Source: Strigamia acuminata (lineage: Eukaryota; Arthropoda; Chilopoda; Geophilomorpha; Linotaeniidae). From it: DNA of 64,000 bases. Position numbers and translations under genes: made by a program. The stretch's first letter is position 1, and each line of letters starts with the position of its first letter. The DNA lies in assembly GCA_949358305.1 (NCBI GenBank), contig OX442316.1:558001-622000 (forward strand), in the 5' to 3' direction. Positions 1 through 13,083 of this stretch are shown here, one piece after another. The notes under the pieces are model-generated. The model worked only from the letters and a program-made list of their open reading frames with translations, was not told the DNA's origin and ran no database searches.

Positions 1-153
1 TTATTTCACATCGCAGTTGACTTAGCACAAACACCACAAGACCAATGTCTCTGAATGTTCAGAAATAATGTTTAAACCTTAGTAGAAGGCTCCAATGTAA
101 GTTTTGGAAACATCCAACCAATGATTTGGGAGAATAGACTTTTGATCTCATCA

Positions 154-300
154 CAGTTGACTTAGCACAAACACCACAAGTCCAATGTCTCTGAATGTTT
201 AGAAATAGTGTTTAAACCTTAGTAGAAGCCTTCAATATAAGTTTTAGCAACACCCAAGCAATAAATTTTGAAAAAAAAATTTTGAGCTTATTTCACATCG
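154..300 (+). repeat. Type B monomer, 147 bp (example)
   Basis: The first half matches type A, but the second half differs throughout: GAAGCCTTCAATATAAG, then GCAACACCCAAGCA, then an AT-rich segment with nine consecutive A residues followed by TTTT, and an end in CACATCG rather than CTCATCA. The net gain over type A is 7 bp. B monomers are scattered among A monomers rather than forming their own block. A ten-A subtype (148 bp) appears only to the right of about 38 kb, for example in the monomers starting at 38109, 40803, 44622, 45190 and 49296. Confidence 0.95.
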
Positions 301-440
301 CAGTTGACTTAGCACAAACACCACAAGACCAATGTCTCTGAATGTTCAGAAATAGTGTTTAAACCTTAGTAGAAGGCTCCAATGTAAGTTTTAGAAACAT
401 CCAACCGATGATTTGGGCGAATAGACTTTTGATCTCATCA

Positions 441-580
441 CAGTTGACTTAGCACAAACACCACAAGACCAATGTCTCTGAATGTTCAGAAATAGTGTTT
501 AAACCTTAGTAGAAGGCTCCAATGTAAGTTTTAGAAACATTCAACCGATGATTTGGGAGAATAGACTTTTGATCTCATCA
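441..580 (+). repeat. Type A monomer, 140 bp (example)
   Basis: This is a reference example of the commonest monomer. The second half reads GAAGGCTCCAATGTAAG, then a GAAACAT-CAACC segment, ATGATTTGGGAGAAT and GACTTTTGATCTCATCA, after which the next CAGTTGACTT begins. The recurring type A variants used to trace duplications are CCAATG or CCGATG, TCCAACC or TTCAACC, GGGAGAATAG, GGGCGAATAG or GGGAGAATCG, and AATAAAC. A 139-bp subtype lacks one T in GACTTTTGATC, for example the monomer starting at 2421. Confidence 0.95.
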
Positions 581-2559
581 CAGTTGACTTAGCACAAACA
601 CCACAAGACCAATGTCTCTGAATGTTCAGAAATAGTGTTTAAACCTTAGTAGAAGGCTCCAATGTAAGTTTTAGAAACATCCAACCAATGATTTGGGAGA
701 ATAGACTTTGATCTCATCACAGTTGACTTAGCACAAACACCACAAGACCAATGTCTCTGAATGTTCAGAAATAGAGTTTAAACCTTAGTAGAAGCCTTCA
801 ATGTAAGTTTTAGCAACATCCAAGCAATGATTTGGGAGAATAGACTTTTGATCTCATCACAGTTGACTTAGCACAAACACCACAAAACCAATGTCTCTGA
901 ATGTTCAGAAATAGTGTTTAAACCTTAGTAGAAGGCTCCAATGTAAGTTTTAGAAACATCCAACCAATGATTTGGAAGAATAGACTTTTGATCTCATCAC
1001 AGTTGACTTAGCACAAACACCACAAGACCAATGTCTCTGAATGTTCAGAAATAGTGTTTAAACCTTAGTAGAAGGCTCCAATGTAAGTTTTAGAAACATC
1101 CAACCGATGATTTGTGAGAATCGACTTTTGATCTCATCACAGTTGACTTAGCACAAACACCACAAGACCAATGTCTCTGAATGTTCAGAAATAGTGTTTA
1201 AACCTTAGTAGAAGGCTCCAATGTAAGTTTTAGAAACATCCAACTAATGATTTGGGAGAATAAACTTTTGATCTCATCACAGTTGACTTAGCACAAACAC
1301 CACAAGTCCAATGTCTCTGAATGTTTAGAAATAGTGTTTAAACCTTAGTAGAAGCCTTCAATATAAGTTTTAGCAACACCCAAGCAATAAATTTTAAAAA
1401 AAAAATTTTGAGCTTATTTCACATCGCAGTTGACTTAGCACAAACACCACAAGACCAATGTCTCTGAATGTTCAGAAATAATGTTTAAACCTTAGTAGAA
1501 GGCTCCAATGTAAGTTTTGGAAACATTCAACCAATGATTTGGGAGAATAGACTTTTGATCTCATCACAGTTGACTTAGCACAAACACCACAAGTCCAATG
1601 TCTCTGAATGTTTAGAAATAGTGTTTAAACTTTAGTAGAAGCCTTCAATATAAGTTTTAGCAACACCCAAGCAATAAATTTTGAAAAAAAAATTTTGAGC
1701 TTATTTCACATCGCAGTTGACTTAGCACAAACACCACAAGACCAATGTCTCTGAATGTTCAGAAATAGTGTTTAAACCTTAGTAGAAGGCTCCAATGTAA
1801 GTTTTAGAAACATCCAACCGATGATTTGGGCGAATAGACTTTTGATCTCATCACAGTTGACTTAGCACAAACACCACAAGACCAATGTCTCTGAATGTTC
1901 AGAAATAGTGTTTAAACCTTAGTAGAAGGCTCCAATGTAAGTTTTGGAAACATCCAACCAATGATTTGGGAGAATAGACTTTTGATCTCATCACAGTTGA
2001 CTTAGCACAAACACCACAAGTCCAATGTCTCTGAATGTTTAGAAATAGTGTTTAAACCTTAGTAGAAGCCTTCAATATAAGTTTTAGCAACACCCAAGCA
2101 ATAAATTTTGAAAAAAAAATTTTGAGCTTATTTCACATCGCAGTTGACTTAGCACAAACACCACAAGACCAATGTCTCTGAATGTTCAGAAATAGTGTTT
2201 AAACCTTAGTAGAAGGCTCCAATGTAAGTTTTAGAAACATCCAACCGATGATTTGGGCGAATAGACTTTTGATCTCATCACAGTTGACTTAGCACAAACA
2301 CCACAAGACCAATGTCTCTGAATGTTCAGAAATAGTGTTTAAACCTTAGTAGAAGGCTCCAATGTAAGTTTTAGAAACATTCAACCGATGATTTGGGAGA
2401 ATAGACTTTTGATCTCATCACAGTTGACTTAGCACAAACACCACAAGACCAATGTCTCTGAATGTTCAGAAATAGTGTTTAAACCTTAGTAGAAGGCTCC
2501 AATGTAAGTTTTAGAAACATCCAACCAATGATTTGGGAGAATAGACTTTGATCTCATCA

Positions 2560-2699
2560 CAGTTGACTTAGCACAAACACCACAAGACCAATGTCTCTGA
2601 ATGTTCAGAAATAGAGTTTAAACCTTAGTAGAAGCCTTCAATGTAAGTTTTAGCAACATCCAAGCAATGATTTGGAAGAATAGACTTTTGATCTCATCA
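2560..2699 (+). repeat. Hybrid monomer, type C: B-like 5' part of the variable half, A-like 3' part
   Basis: This 140-bp monomer has the B markers GAAGCCTTCAATGTAAG and GCAACATCCAAGCA but then continues as type A (ATGATTTGG and CTCATCACAG). It therefore looks like a recombinant of A and B. It recurs many times, usually directly after the 139-bp A monomer. A private G-to-A-type change giving AATAGAGTTTAAAC marks a subset at 771, 2611, 4318, 6305, 9006 and 28137. Confidence 0.85.
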
Positions 2700-3259
2700 C
2701 AGTTGACTTAGCACAAACACCACAAAACCAATGTCTCTGAATGTTCAGAAATAGTGTTTAAACCTTAGTAGAAGGCTCCAATGTAAGTTTTAGAAACATC
2801 CAACCAATGATTTGGAAGAATAGACTTTTGATCTCATCACAGTTGACTTAGCACAAACACCACAAGACCAATGTCTCTGAATGTTCAGAAATAGTGTTTA
2901 AACCTTAGTAGAAGGCTCCAATGTAAGTTTTAGAAACATCCAACCGATGATTTGTGAGAATCGACTTTTGATCTCATCACAGTTGACTTAGCACAAACAC
3001 CACAAGACCAATGTCTCTGAATGTTCAGAAATAGTGTTTAAACCTTAGTAGAAGGCTCCAATGTAAGTTTTAGAAACATCCAACCGATGATTTGGGAGAA
3101 TCGACTTTTGATCTCATCACAGTTGACTTAGCACAAACACCACAAGACCAATGTCTCTGAATGTTCAGAAATAGTGTTTAAACCTTAGTAGAAGGCTCCA
3201 ATGTAAGTTTTAGAAACATCCAACCAATGATTTGGGAGAATAGACTTTTGATCTCATCA

Positions 3260-3406
3260 CAGTTGATTTAGCACAAACACCACAAGATCAATATCTCTGA
3301 ACGTTCAGAAATAGTGTTTAAACCTTAGTAGAAGCCTTCAATATAAGTTTTAGCAACACCCAAGCATTAAATTTTGAAAAAAAAATTTTGAGCTCATTTC
3401 ACATCG
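3260..3406 (+). repeat. Type B subtype with perfect 14-bp palindrome
   Basis: This monomer begins CAGTTGATTTAGC and carries GATCAATATCTCTGAACG. In this form TCTGAACGTTCAGA is a perfect 14-bp palindrome, whereas most monomers have TG in place of the central CG. The subtype recurs at 4967, 9655, 25092, 26799, 38109, 40803, 44622, 45190, 49296 and 53249. A version with an A-type 3' half occurs at 56641. The rare linked markers make it a good tracer of block duplications. Confidence 0.9.
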
Positions 3407-6400
3407 CAGTTGACTTAGCACAAACACCACAAGACCAATGTCTCTGAATGTTCAGAAATAGTGTTTAAACCTTAGTAGAAGCCTTCAATATAAGTTTTAG
3501 CAACACCCAAGCAATAAAATTTGAAAAAAAAATTTTGAGCTTATTTCACATCGCAGTTGACTTAGCACAAACACCACAAGACCAATGTCTCTGAATGTTC
3601 AGAAATAGTGTTTAAACCTTAGTAGAAGGCTCCAATGTAAGTTTTAGAAACATCCAACCAATGATTTGGGAGAATAAACTTTTGATCTCATCACAGTTGA
3701 CTTAGCACAAACACCACAAGTCCAATGTCTCTGAATGTTTAGAAATAGTGTTTAAACCTTAGTAGAAGCCTTCAATATAAGTTTTAGCAACACCCAAGCA
3801 ATAAATTTTGAAAAAAAAATTTTGAGCTTATTTCACATCGCAGTTGACTTAGCACAAACACCACAAGACCAATGTCTCTGAATGTTCAGAAATAGTGTTT
3901 AAACCTTAGTAGAAGGCTCCAATGTAAGTTTTGGAAACATCCAACCAATGATTTGGGAGAATAGACTTTTGATCTCATCACAGTTGACTTAGCACAAACA
4001 CCACAAGTCCAATGTCTCTGAATGTTTAGAAATAGTGTTTAAACCTTAGTAGAAGCCTTCAATATAAGTTTTAGCAACACCCAAGCAATAAATTTTGAAA
4101 AAAAAATTTTGAGCTTATTTCACATCGCAGTTGACTTAGCACAAACACCACAAGACCAATGTCTCTGAATGTTCAGAAATAGTGTTTAAACCTTAGTAGA
4201 AGGCTCCAATGTAAGTTTTAGAAACATCCAACCAATGATTTGGGAGAATAGACTTTGATCTCATCACAGTTGACTTAGCACAAACACCACAAGACCAATG
4301 TCTCTGAATGTTCAGAAATAGAGTTTAAACCTTAGTAGAAGCCTTCAATGTAAGTTTTAGCAACATCCAAGCAATGATTTGGAAGAATAGACTTTTGATC
4401 TCATCACAGTTGACTTAGCACAAACACCACAAAACCAATGTCTCTGAATGTTCAGAAATAGTGTTTAAACCTTAGTAGAAGGCTCCAATGTAAGTTTTAG
4501 AAACATCCAACCAATGATTTGGAAGAATAGACTTTTGATCTCATCACAGTTGACTTAGCACAAACACCACAAGACCAATGTCTCTGAATGTTCAGAAATA
4601 GTGTTTAAACCTTAGTAGAAGGCTCCAATGTAAGTTTTAGAAACATCCAACCGATGATTTGTGAGAATCGACTTTTGATCTCATCACAGTTGACTTAGCA
4701 CAAACACCACAAGACCAATGTCTCTGAATGTTCAGAAATAGTGTTTAAACCTTAGTAGAAGGCTCCAATGTAAGTTTTAGAAACATCCAACCGATGATTT
4801 GGGAGAATCGACTTTTGATCTCATCACAGTTGACTTAGCACAAACACCACAAGACCAATGTCTCTGAATGTTCAGAAATAGTGTTTAAACCTTAGTAGAA
4901 GGCTCCAATGTAAGTTTTAGAAACATCCAACCAATGATTTGGGAGAATAGACTTTTGATCTCATCACAGTTGATTTAGCACAAACACCACAAGATCAATA
5001 TCTCTGAACGTTCAGAAATAGTGTTTAAACCTTAGTAGAAGCCTTCAATATAAGTTTTAGCAACACCCAAGCATTAAATTTTGAAAAAAAAATTTTGAGC
5101 TCATTTCACATCGCAGTTGACTTAGCACAAACACCACAAGACCAATGTCTCTGAATGTTCAGAAATAGTGTTTAAACCTTAGTAGAAGCCTTCAATATAA
5201 GTTTTAGCAACACCCAAGCAATAAAATTTGAAAAAAAAATTTTGAGCTTATTTCACATCGCAGTTGACTTAGCACAAACACCACAAGACCAATGTCTCTG
5301 AATGTTCAGAAATAGTGTTTAAACCTTAGTAGAAGGCTCCAATGTAAGTTTTAGAAACATCCAACCAATGATTTGGGAGAATAAACTTTTGATCTCATCA
5401 CAGTTGACTTAGCACAAACACCACAAGTCCAATGTCTCTGAATGTTTAGAAATAGTGTTTAAACCTTAGTAGAAGCCTTCAATATAAGTTTTAGCAACAC
5501 CCAAGCAATAAATTTTGAAAAAAAAATTTTGAGCTTATTTCACATCGCAGTTGACTTAGCACAAACACCACAAGACCAATGTCTCTGAATGTTCAGAAAT
5601 AGTGTTTAAACCTTAGTAGAAGGCTCCAATGTAAGTTTTGGAAACATCCAACCAATGATTTGGGAGAATAGACTTTTGATCTCATCACAGTTGACTTAGC
5701 ACAAACACCACAAGTCCAATGTCTCTGAATGTTTAGAAATAGTGTTTAAACCTTAGTAGAAGCCTTCAATATAAGTTTTAGCAACACCCAAGCAATAAAT
5801 TTTGAAAAAAAAATTTTGAGCTTATTTCACATCGCAGTTGACTTAGCACAAACACCACAAGACCAATGTCTCTGAATGTTCAGAAATAGTGTTTAAACCT
5901 TAGTAGAAGGCTCCAATGTAAGTTTTAGAAACATCCAACCGATGATTTGGGCGAATAGACTTTTGATCTCATCACAGTTGACTTAGCACAAACACCACAA
6001 GACCAATGTCTCTGAATGTTCAGAAATAGTGTTTAAACCTTAGTAGAAGGCTCCAATGTAAGTTTTAGAAACATTCAACCGATGATTTGGGAGAATAGAC
6101 TTTTGATCTCATCACAGTTGACTTAGCACAAACACCACAAGACCAATGTCTCTGAATGTTCAGAAATAGTGTTTAAACCTTAGTAGAAGGCTCCAATGTA
6201 AGTTTTAGAAACATCCAACCAATGATTTGGGAGAATAGACTTTGATCTCATCACAGTTGACTTAGCACAAACACCACAAGACCAATGTCTCTGAATGTTC
6301 AGAAATAGAGTTTAAACCTTAGTAGAAGCCTTCAATGTAAGTTTTAGCAACATCCAAGCAATGATTTGGGAGAATAGACTTTTGATCTCATCACAGTTGA

Positions 6401-7534
6401 CTTAGCACAAACACCACAAAACCAATGTCTCTGAATGTTCAGAAATAGTGTTTAAACCTTAGTAGAAGGCTCCAATGTAAGTTTTAGAAACATCCAACCA
6501 ATGATTTGGAAGAATAGACTTTTGATCTCATCACAGTTGACTTAGCACAAACACCACAAGACCAATGTCTCTGAATGTTCAGAAATAGTGTTTAAACCTT
6601 AGTAGAAGGCTCCAATGTAAGTTTTAGAAACATCCAACCGATGATTTGTGAGAATCGACTTTTGATCTCATCACAGTTGACTTAGCACAAACACCACAAG
6701 ACCAATGTCTCTGAATGTTCAGAAATAGTGTTTAAACCTTAGTAGAAGGCTCCAATGTAAGTTTTAGAAACATCCAACCGATGATTTGGGAGAATCGACT
6801 TTTGATCTCATCACAGTTGACTTAGCACAAACACCACAAGACCAATGTCTCTGAATGTTCAGAAATAGTGTTTAAACCTTAGTAGAAGCCTTCAATATAA
6901 GTTTTAGCAACACCCAAGCAATAAATTTTGAAAAAAAAATTTTGAGCTTATTTCACATCGCAGTTGACTTAGCACAAACACCACAAGACCAATGTCTCTG
7001 AATGTTCAGAAATAGTGTTTAAACCTTAGTAGAAGGCTCCAATGTAAGTTTTAGAAACATCCAACCAATGATTTGGGAGAATAGACTTTTGATCTCATCA
7101 CAGTTGACTTAGCACAAACACCACAAGACCAATGTCTCTGAACGTTCAGAAATAGTGTTTAAACCTTAGTAGAAGGCTCCAATGTAAGTTTTAGAAACAT
7201 CCAACCAATGATTTGGGAGAATAAACTTTTGATCTTATCACAGTTGACTTAGCACAAACACCACAAAACCAATGTCTCTGAATGTTCAGAAATAGTGTTT
7301 AAACCTTAGTAGAAGCCTTCAATATAAGTTTTAGCAACACCCAAGCATTAAATTTTGAAAAAAAAATTTTGAGCTCATTTCACATCGCAGTTGACTTAGC
7401 ACAAACACCACAAGACCAATGTCTCTGAATGTTCAGAAATAGTGTTTAAACCTTAGTAGAAGCCTTCAATATAAGTTTTAGCAACACCCAAGCAATAAAA
7501 TTTGAAAAAAAAATTTTGAGCTTATTTCACATCG

Positions 7535-10522
7535 CAGTTGACTTAGCACAAACACCACAAGACCAATGTCTCTGAATGTTCAGAAATAGTGTTTAAACCT
7601 TAGTAGAAGGCTCCAATGTAAGTTTTAGAAACATCCAACTAATGATTTGGGAGAATAAACTTTTGATCTCATCACAGTTGACTTAGCACAAACACCACAA
7701 GTCCAATGTCTCTGAATGTTTAGAAATAGTGTTTAAACCTTAGTAGAAGCCTTCAATATAAGTTTTAGCAACACCCAAGCAATAAATTTTAAAAAAAAAA
7801 TTTTGAGCTTATTTCACATCGCAGTTGACTTAGCACAAACACCACAAGACCAATGTCTCTGAATGTTCAGAAATAATGTTTAAACCTTAGTAGAAGGCTC
7901 CAATGTAAGTTTTGGAAACATTCAACCAATGATTTGGGAGAATAGACTTTTGATCTCATCACAGTTGACTTAGCACAAACACCACAAGTCCAATGTCTCT
8001 GAATGTTTAGAAATAGTGTTTAAACTTTAGTAGAAGCCTTCAATATAAGTTTTAGCAACACCCAAGCAATAAATTTTGAAAAAAAAATTTTGAGCTTATT
8101 TCACATCGCAGTTGACTTAGCACAAACACCACAAGACCAATGTCTCTGAATGTTCAGAAATAGTGTTTAAACCTTAGTAGAAGGCTCCAATGTAAGTTTT
8201 AGAAACATCCAACCGATGATTTGGGCGAATAGACTTTTGATCTCATCACAGTTGACTTAGCACAAACACCACAAGACCAATGTCTCTGAATGTTCAGAAA
8301 TAGTGTTTAAACCTTAGTAGAAGGCTCCAATGTAAGTTTTGGAAACATCCAACCAATGATTTGGGAGAATAGACTTTTGATCTCATCACAGTTGACTTAG
8401 CACAAACACCACAAGTCCAATGTCTCTGAATGTTTAGAAATAGTGTTTAAACCTTAGTAGAAGCCTTCAATATAAGTTTTAGCAACACCCAAGCAATAAA
8501 TTTTGAAAAAAAAATTTTGAGCTTATTTCACATCGCAGTTGACTTAGCACAAACACCACAAGACCAATGTCTCTGAATGTTCAGAAATAGTGTTTAAACC
8601 TTAGTAGAAGGCTCCAATGTAAGTTTTAGAAACATCCAACCGATGATTTGGGCGAATAGACTTTTGATCTCATCACAGTTGACTTAGCACAAACACCACA
8701 AGACCAATGTCTCTGAATGTTCAGAAATAGTGTTTAAACCTTAGTAGAAGGCTCCAATGTAAGTTTTAGAAACATTCAACCGATGATTTGGGAGAATAGA
8801 CTTTTGATCTCATCACAGTTGACTTAGCACAAACACCACAAGACCAATGTCTCTGAATGTTCAGAAATAGTGTTTAAACCTTAGTAGAAGGCTCCAATGT
8901 AAGTTTTAGAAACATCCAACCAATGATTTGGGAGAATAGACTTTGATCTCATCACAGTTGACTTAGCACAAACACCACAAGACCAATGTCTCTGAATGTT
9001 CAGAAATAGAGTTTAAACCTTAGTAGAAGCCTTCAATGTAAGTTTTAGCAACATCCAAGCAATGATTTGGAAGAATAGACTTTTGATCTCATCACAGTTG
9101 ACTTAGCACAAACACCACAAAACCAATGTCTCTGAATGTTCAGAAATAGTGTTTAAACCTTAGTAGAAGGCTCCAATGTAAGTTTTAGAAACATCCAACC
9201 AATGATTTGGAAGAATAGACTTTTGATCTCATCACAGTTGACTTAGCACAAACACCACAAGACCAATGTCTCTGAATGTTCAGAAATAGTGTTTAAACCT
9301 TAGTAGAAGGCTCCAATGTAAGTTTTAGAAACATCCAACCGATGATTTGTGAGAATCGACTTTTGATCTCATCACAGTTGACTTAGCACAAACACCACAA
9401 GACCAATGTCTCTGAATGTTCAGAAATAGTGTTTAAACCTTAGTAGAAGGCTCCAATGTAAGTTTTAGAAACATCCAACCGATGATTTGGGAGAATCGAC
9501 TTTTGATCTCATCACAGTTGACTTAGCACAAACACCACAAGACCAATGTCTCTGAATGTTCAGAAATAGTGTTTAAACCTTAGTAGAAGGCTCCAATGTA
9601 AGTTTTAGAAACATCCAACCAATGATTTGGGAGAATAGACTTTTGATCTCATCACAGTTGATTTAGCACAAACACCACAAGATCAATATCTCTGAACGTT
9701 CAGAAATAGTGTTTAAACCTTAGTAGAAGCCTTCAATATAAGTTTTAGCAACACCCAAGCATTAAATTTTGAAAAAAAAATTTTGAGCTCATTTCACATC
9801 GCAGTTGACTTAGCACAAACACCACAAGACCAATGTCTCTGAATGTTCAGAAATAGTGTTTAAACCTTAGTAGAAGCCTTCAATATAAGTTTTAGCAACA
9901 CCCAAGCAATAAAATTTGAAAAAAAAATTTTGAGCTTATTTCACATCGCAGTTGACTTAGCACAAACACCACAAGACCAATGTCTCTGAATGTTCAGAAA
10001 TAGTGTTTAAACCTTAGTAGAAGGCTCCAATGTAAGTTTTAGAAACATCCAACCAATGATTTGGGAGAATAAACTTTTGATCTCATCACAGTTGACTTAG
10101 CACAAACACCACAAGTCCAATGTCTCTGAATGTTTAGAAATAGTGTTTAAACCTTAGTAGAAGCCTTCAATATAAGTTTTAGCAACACCCAAGCAATAAA
10201 TTTTGAAAAAAAAATTTTGAGCTTATTTCACATCGCAGTTGACTTAGCACAAACACCACAAGACCAATGTCTCTGAATGTTCAGAAATAGTGTTTAAACC
10301 TTAGTAGAAGGCTCCAATGTAAGTTTTGGAAACATCCAACCAATGATTTGGGAGAATAGACTTTTGATCTCATTACAGTTGACTTAGCACAAACACCACA
10401 AGTCCAATGTCTCTGAATGTTTAGAAATAGTGTTTAAACCTTAGTAGAAGCCTTCAATATAAGTTTTAGCAACACCCAAGCAATAAATTTTGAAAAAAAA
10501 ATTTTGAGCTTATTTCACATCG
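7535..10522 (+). repeat. Dispersed satellite duplication of about 3 kb, copy 2
   Basis: This is the partner of 1140-4127 (offset 6395 bp), with the same series of type A, B and hybrid monomers and the same rare variants. A private change here is CATTACAG near 10371, where copy 1 has CATCACAG. Only scattered single-base differences separate the copies, so the duplication is young relative to the spread among monomer types. Confidence 0.8.
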
Positions 10523-12649
10523 CAGTTGACTTAGCACAAACACCACAAGACCAATGTCTCTGAATGTTCAGAAATAGTGTTTAAACCTTAGTAGAAGGCT
10601 CCAATGTAAGTTTTAGAAACATCCAACCGATGATTTGGGCGAATAGACTTTTGATCTCATCACAGTTGACTTAGCACAAACACCACAAGACCAATGTCTC
10701 TGAATGTTCAGAAATAGTGTTTAAACCTTAGTAGAAGGCTCCAATGTAAGTTTTAGAAACATTCAACCGATGATTTGGGAGAATAGACTTTTGATCTCAT
10801 CACAGTTGACTTAGCACAAACACCACAAGACCAATGTCTCTGAATGTTCAGAAATAGTGTTTAAACCTTAGTAGAAGGCTCCAATGTAAGTTTTAGAAAC
10901 ATTCAACCGATGATTTGGGAGAATAGACTTTTGATCTCATCACAGTTGACTTAGCACAAACACCACAAGACCAATGTCTCTGAATGTTCAGAAATAGTGT
11001 TTAAACCTTAGTAGAAGGCTCCAATGTAAGTTTTAGAAACATCCAACCAATGATTTGGGAGAATAGACTTTTGATCTCATCACAGTTGACTTAGCACAAA
11101 CACCACAAGACCAATGTCTCTGAATGTTCAGAAATAGTGTTTAAACCTTAGTAGAAGGCTCCAATGTAAGTTTTAGAAACATCCAACCAATGATTTGGGA
11201 GAATAGACTTTGATCTCATCACAGTTGACTTAGCACAAACACCACAAGACCAATGTCTCTGAATGTTCAGAAATAGTGTTTAAACCTTAGTAGAAGCCTT
11301 CAATGTAAGTTTTAGCAACATCCAAGCAATGATTTGGGAGAATAGACTTTTGATCTCATCACAGTTGACTTAGCACAAACACCACAAAACCAATGTCTCT
11401 GAATGTTCAGAAATAGTGTTTAAACCTTAGTAGAAGGCTCCAATGTAAGTTTTAGAAACATCCAACCAATGATTTGGAAGAATAGACTTTTGATCTCATC
11501 ACAGTTGACTTAGCACAAACACCACAAGACCAATGTCTCTGAATGTTCAGAAATAGTGTTTAAACCTTAGTAGAAGGCTCCAATGTAAGTTTTAGAAACA
11601 TCCAACCGATGATTTGGGAGAATCGACTTTTGATCTCATCACAGTTGACTTAGCACAAACACCACAAGACCAATGTCTCTGAATGTTCAGAAATAGTGTT
11701 TAAACCTTAGTAGAAGGCTCCAATGTAAGTTTTAGAAACATCCAACCGATGATTTGGGAGAATCGACTTTTGATCTCATCACAGTTGACTTAGCACAAAC
11801 ACCACAAGACCAATGTCTCTGAATGTTCAGAAATAGTGTTTAAACCTTAGTAGAAGGCTCCAATGTAAGTTTTAGAAACATCCAACCAATGATTTGGGAG
11901 AATAAACTTTTGATCTCATCACAGTTGACTTAGCACAAACACCAAAAGACCAATGTCTCTGCATGTTCAGAAATAGTGTTTAAACCTTAGTAGAAGCCTT
12001 CAATATAAGTTTTAGCAACACCCAAGCATTAAATTTTGAAAAAAAAATTTTGAGCTCATTTCACATCGCAGTTGACTTAGCACAAACACCACAAGACCAA
12101 TGTCTCTGCATGTTCAGAAATAGTGTTTAAACCTTAGTAGAAGCCTTCAATATAAGTTTTAGCAACACCCAAGCATTAAATTTTGAAAAAAAAATTTTGA
12201 GCTCATTTCACATCGCAGTTGACTTAGCACAAACACCACAAGACCAATGTCTCTGAATGTTCAGAAATAGTGTTTAAACCTTAGTAGAAGCCTTCAATAT
12301 AAGTTTTAGCAACACCCAAGCAATAAAATTTGAAAAAAAAATTTTGAGCTTATTTCACATCGCAGTTGACTTAGCACAAACACCACAAGACCAATGTCTC
12401 TGAATGTTCAGAAATAGTGTTTAAACCTTAGTAGAAGGCTCCAATGTAAGTTTTAGAAACATCCAACCAATGATTTGGGAGAATAAACTTTTGATCTCAT
12501 CACAGTTGACTTAGCACAAACACCACAAGTCCAATGTCTCTGAATGTTTAGAAATAGTGTTTAAACCTTAGTAGAAGCCTTCAATATAAGTTTTAGCAAC
12601 ACCCAAGCAATAAATTTTGAAAAAAAAATTTTGAGCTTATTTCACATCG
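10523..12649 (+). repeat. 2127-bp higher-order repeat, uninterrupted relative of the retrotransposon target
   Basis: The monomer order from 10523 onward repeats from 12650 onward at an offset of 2127 bp up to the retrotransposon. Beyond the element it resumes at an offset of 11463 bp. The change of 9336 bp equals the element (9332 bp) plus its 4-bp target duplication. This block is therefore an empty-site paralogue of the insertion target. The two copies differ at a few bases, for example GCATGTTC near 11960 and TTCATAAAT near 12697. Confidence 0.85.
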
Positions 12650-13083
12650 CAGTTGACTTAGCACAAACACCACAAGACCAATGTCTCTGAATGTTCATAA
12701 ATAGTGTTTAAACCTTAGTAGAAGGCTCCAATGTAAGTTTTAGAAACATCCAACCGATGATTTGGGCGAATAGACTTTTGATCTCATCACAGTTGACTTA
12801 GCACAAACACCACAAGACCAATGTCTCTGAATGTTCAGAAATAGTGTTTAAACCTTAGTAGAAGGCTCCAATGTAAGTTTTAGAAACATTCAACCGATGA
12901 TTTGGGAGAATAGACTTTTGATCTCATCACAGTTGACTTAGCACAAACACCACAAGACCAATGTCTCTGAATGTTCAGAAATAGTGTTTAAACCTTAGTA
13001 GAAGGCTCCAATGTAAGTTTTAGAAACATTCAACCGATGATTTGGGAGAATAGACTTTTGATCTCATCACAGTTGACTTAGCA

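Larger units (their letters stand above)
1140..4127 (+). repeat. Dispersed satellite duplication of about 3 kb, copy 1
   Basis: This segment matches 7535-10522 at a constant offset of 6395 bp. Shared rare markers include CAACTAATG, an A-tract preceded by TTTTA rather than TTTTG, AGAAATAATG, a C-to-T change giving AAACTTTAG, the AATAGAG hybrid monomer and the GATTTAG palindromic monomer. The match stops at monomer borders: the monomers before 1140 and 7535, and those after 4127 and 10522, are of different types. The extent was judged by eye from monomer order and markers. Confidence 0.8.
2421..5834 (+). repeat. Tandem pair of a 1707-bp, 12-monomer higher-order repeat
   Basis: Copies lie at 2421-4127 and 4128-5834. 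Each has the order A(139 bp), hybrid, four A, B with the palindrome, B, A, B, A, B, which sums to one 139-bp, seven 140-bp and four 147-bp monomers. The AATAGAG marker (2611 and 4318) and the CAGTTGATTT marker (3260 and 4967) are both exactly 1707 bp apart. A different 12-mer of the same length occurs at 23966-27379. Confidence 0.88.

Noticed and set aside
441-580. CENP-B box or arthropod telomere repeat in the satellite
   Set aside because: No match to the CENP-B box pattern (TTCG-A-CGGG), and TTAGG is not tandemly repeated; TTAGC and TTAGT occur only as isolated words.
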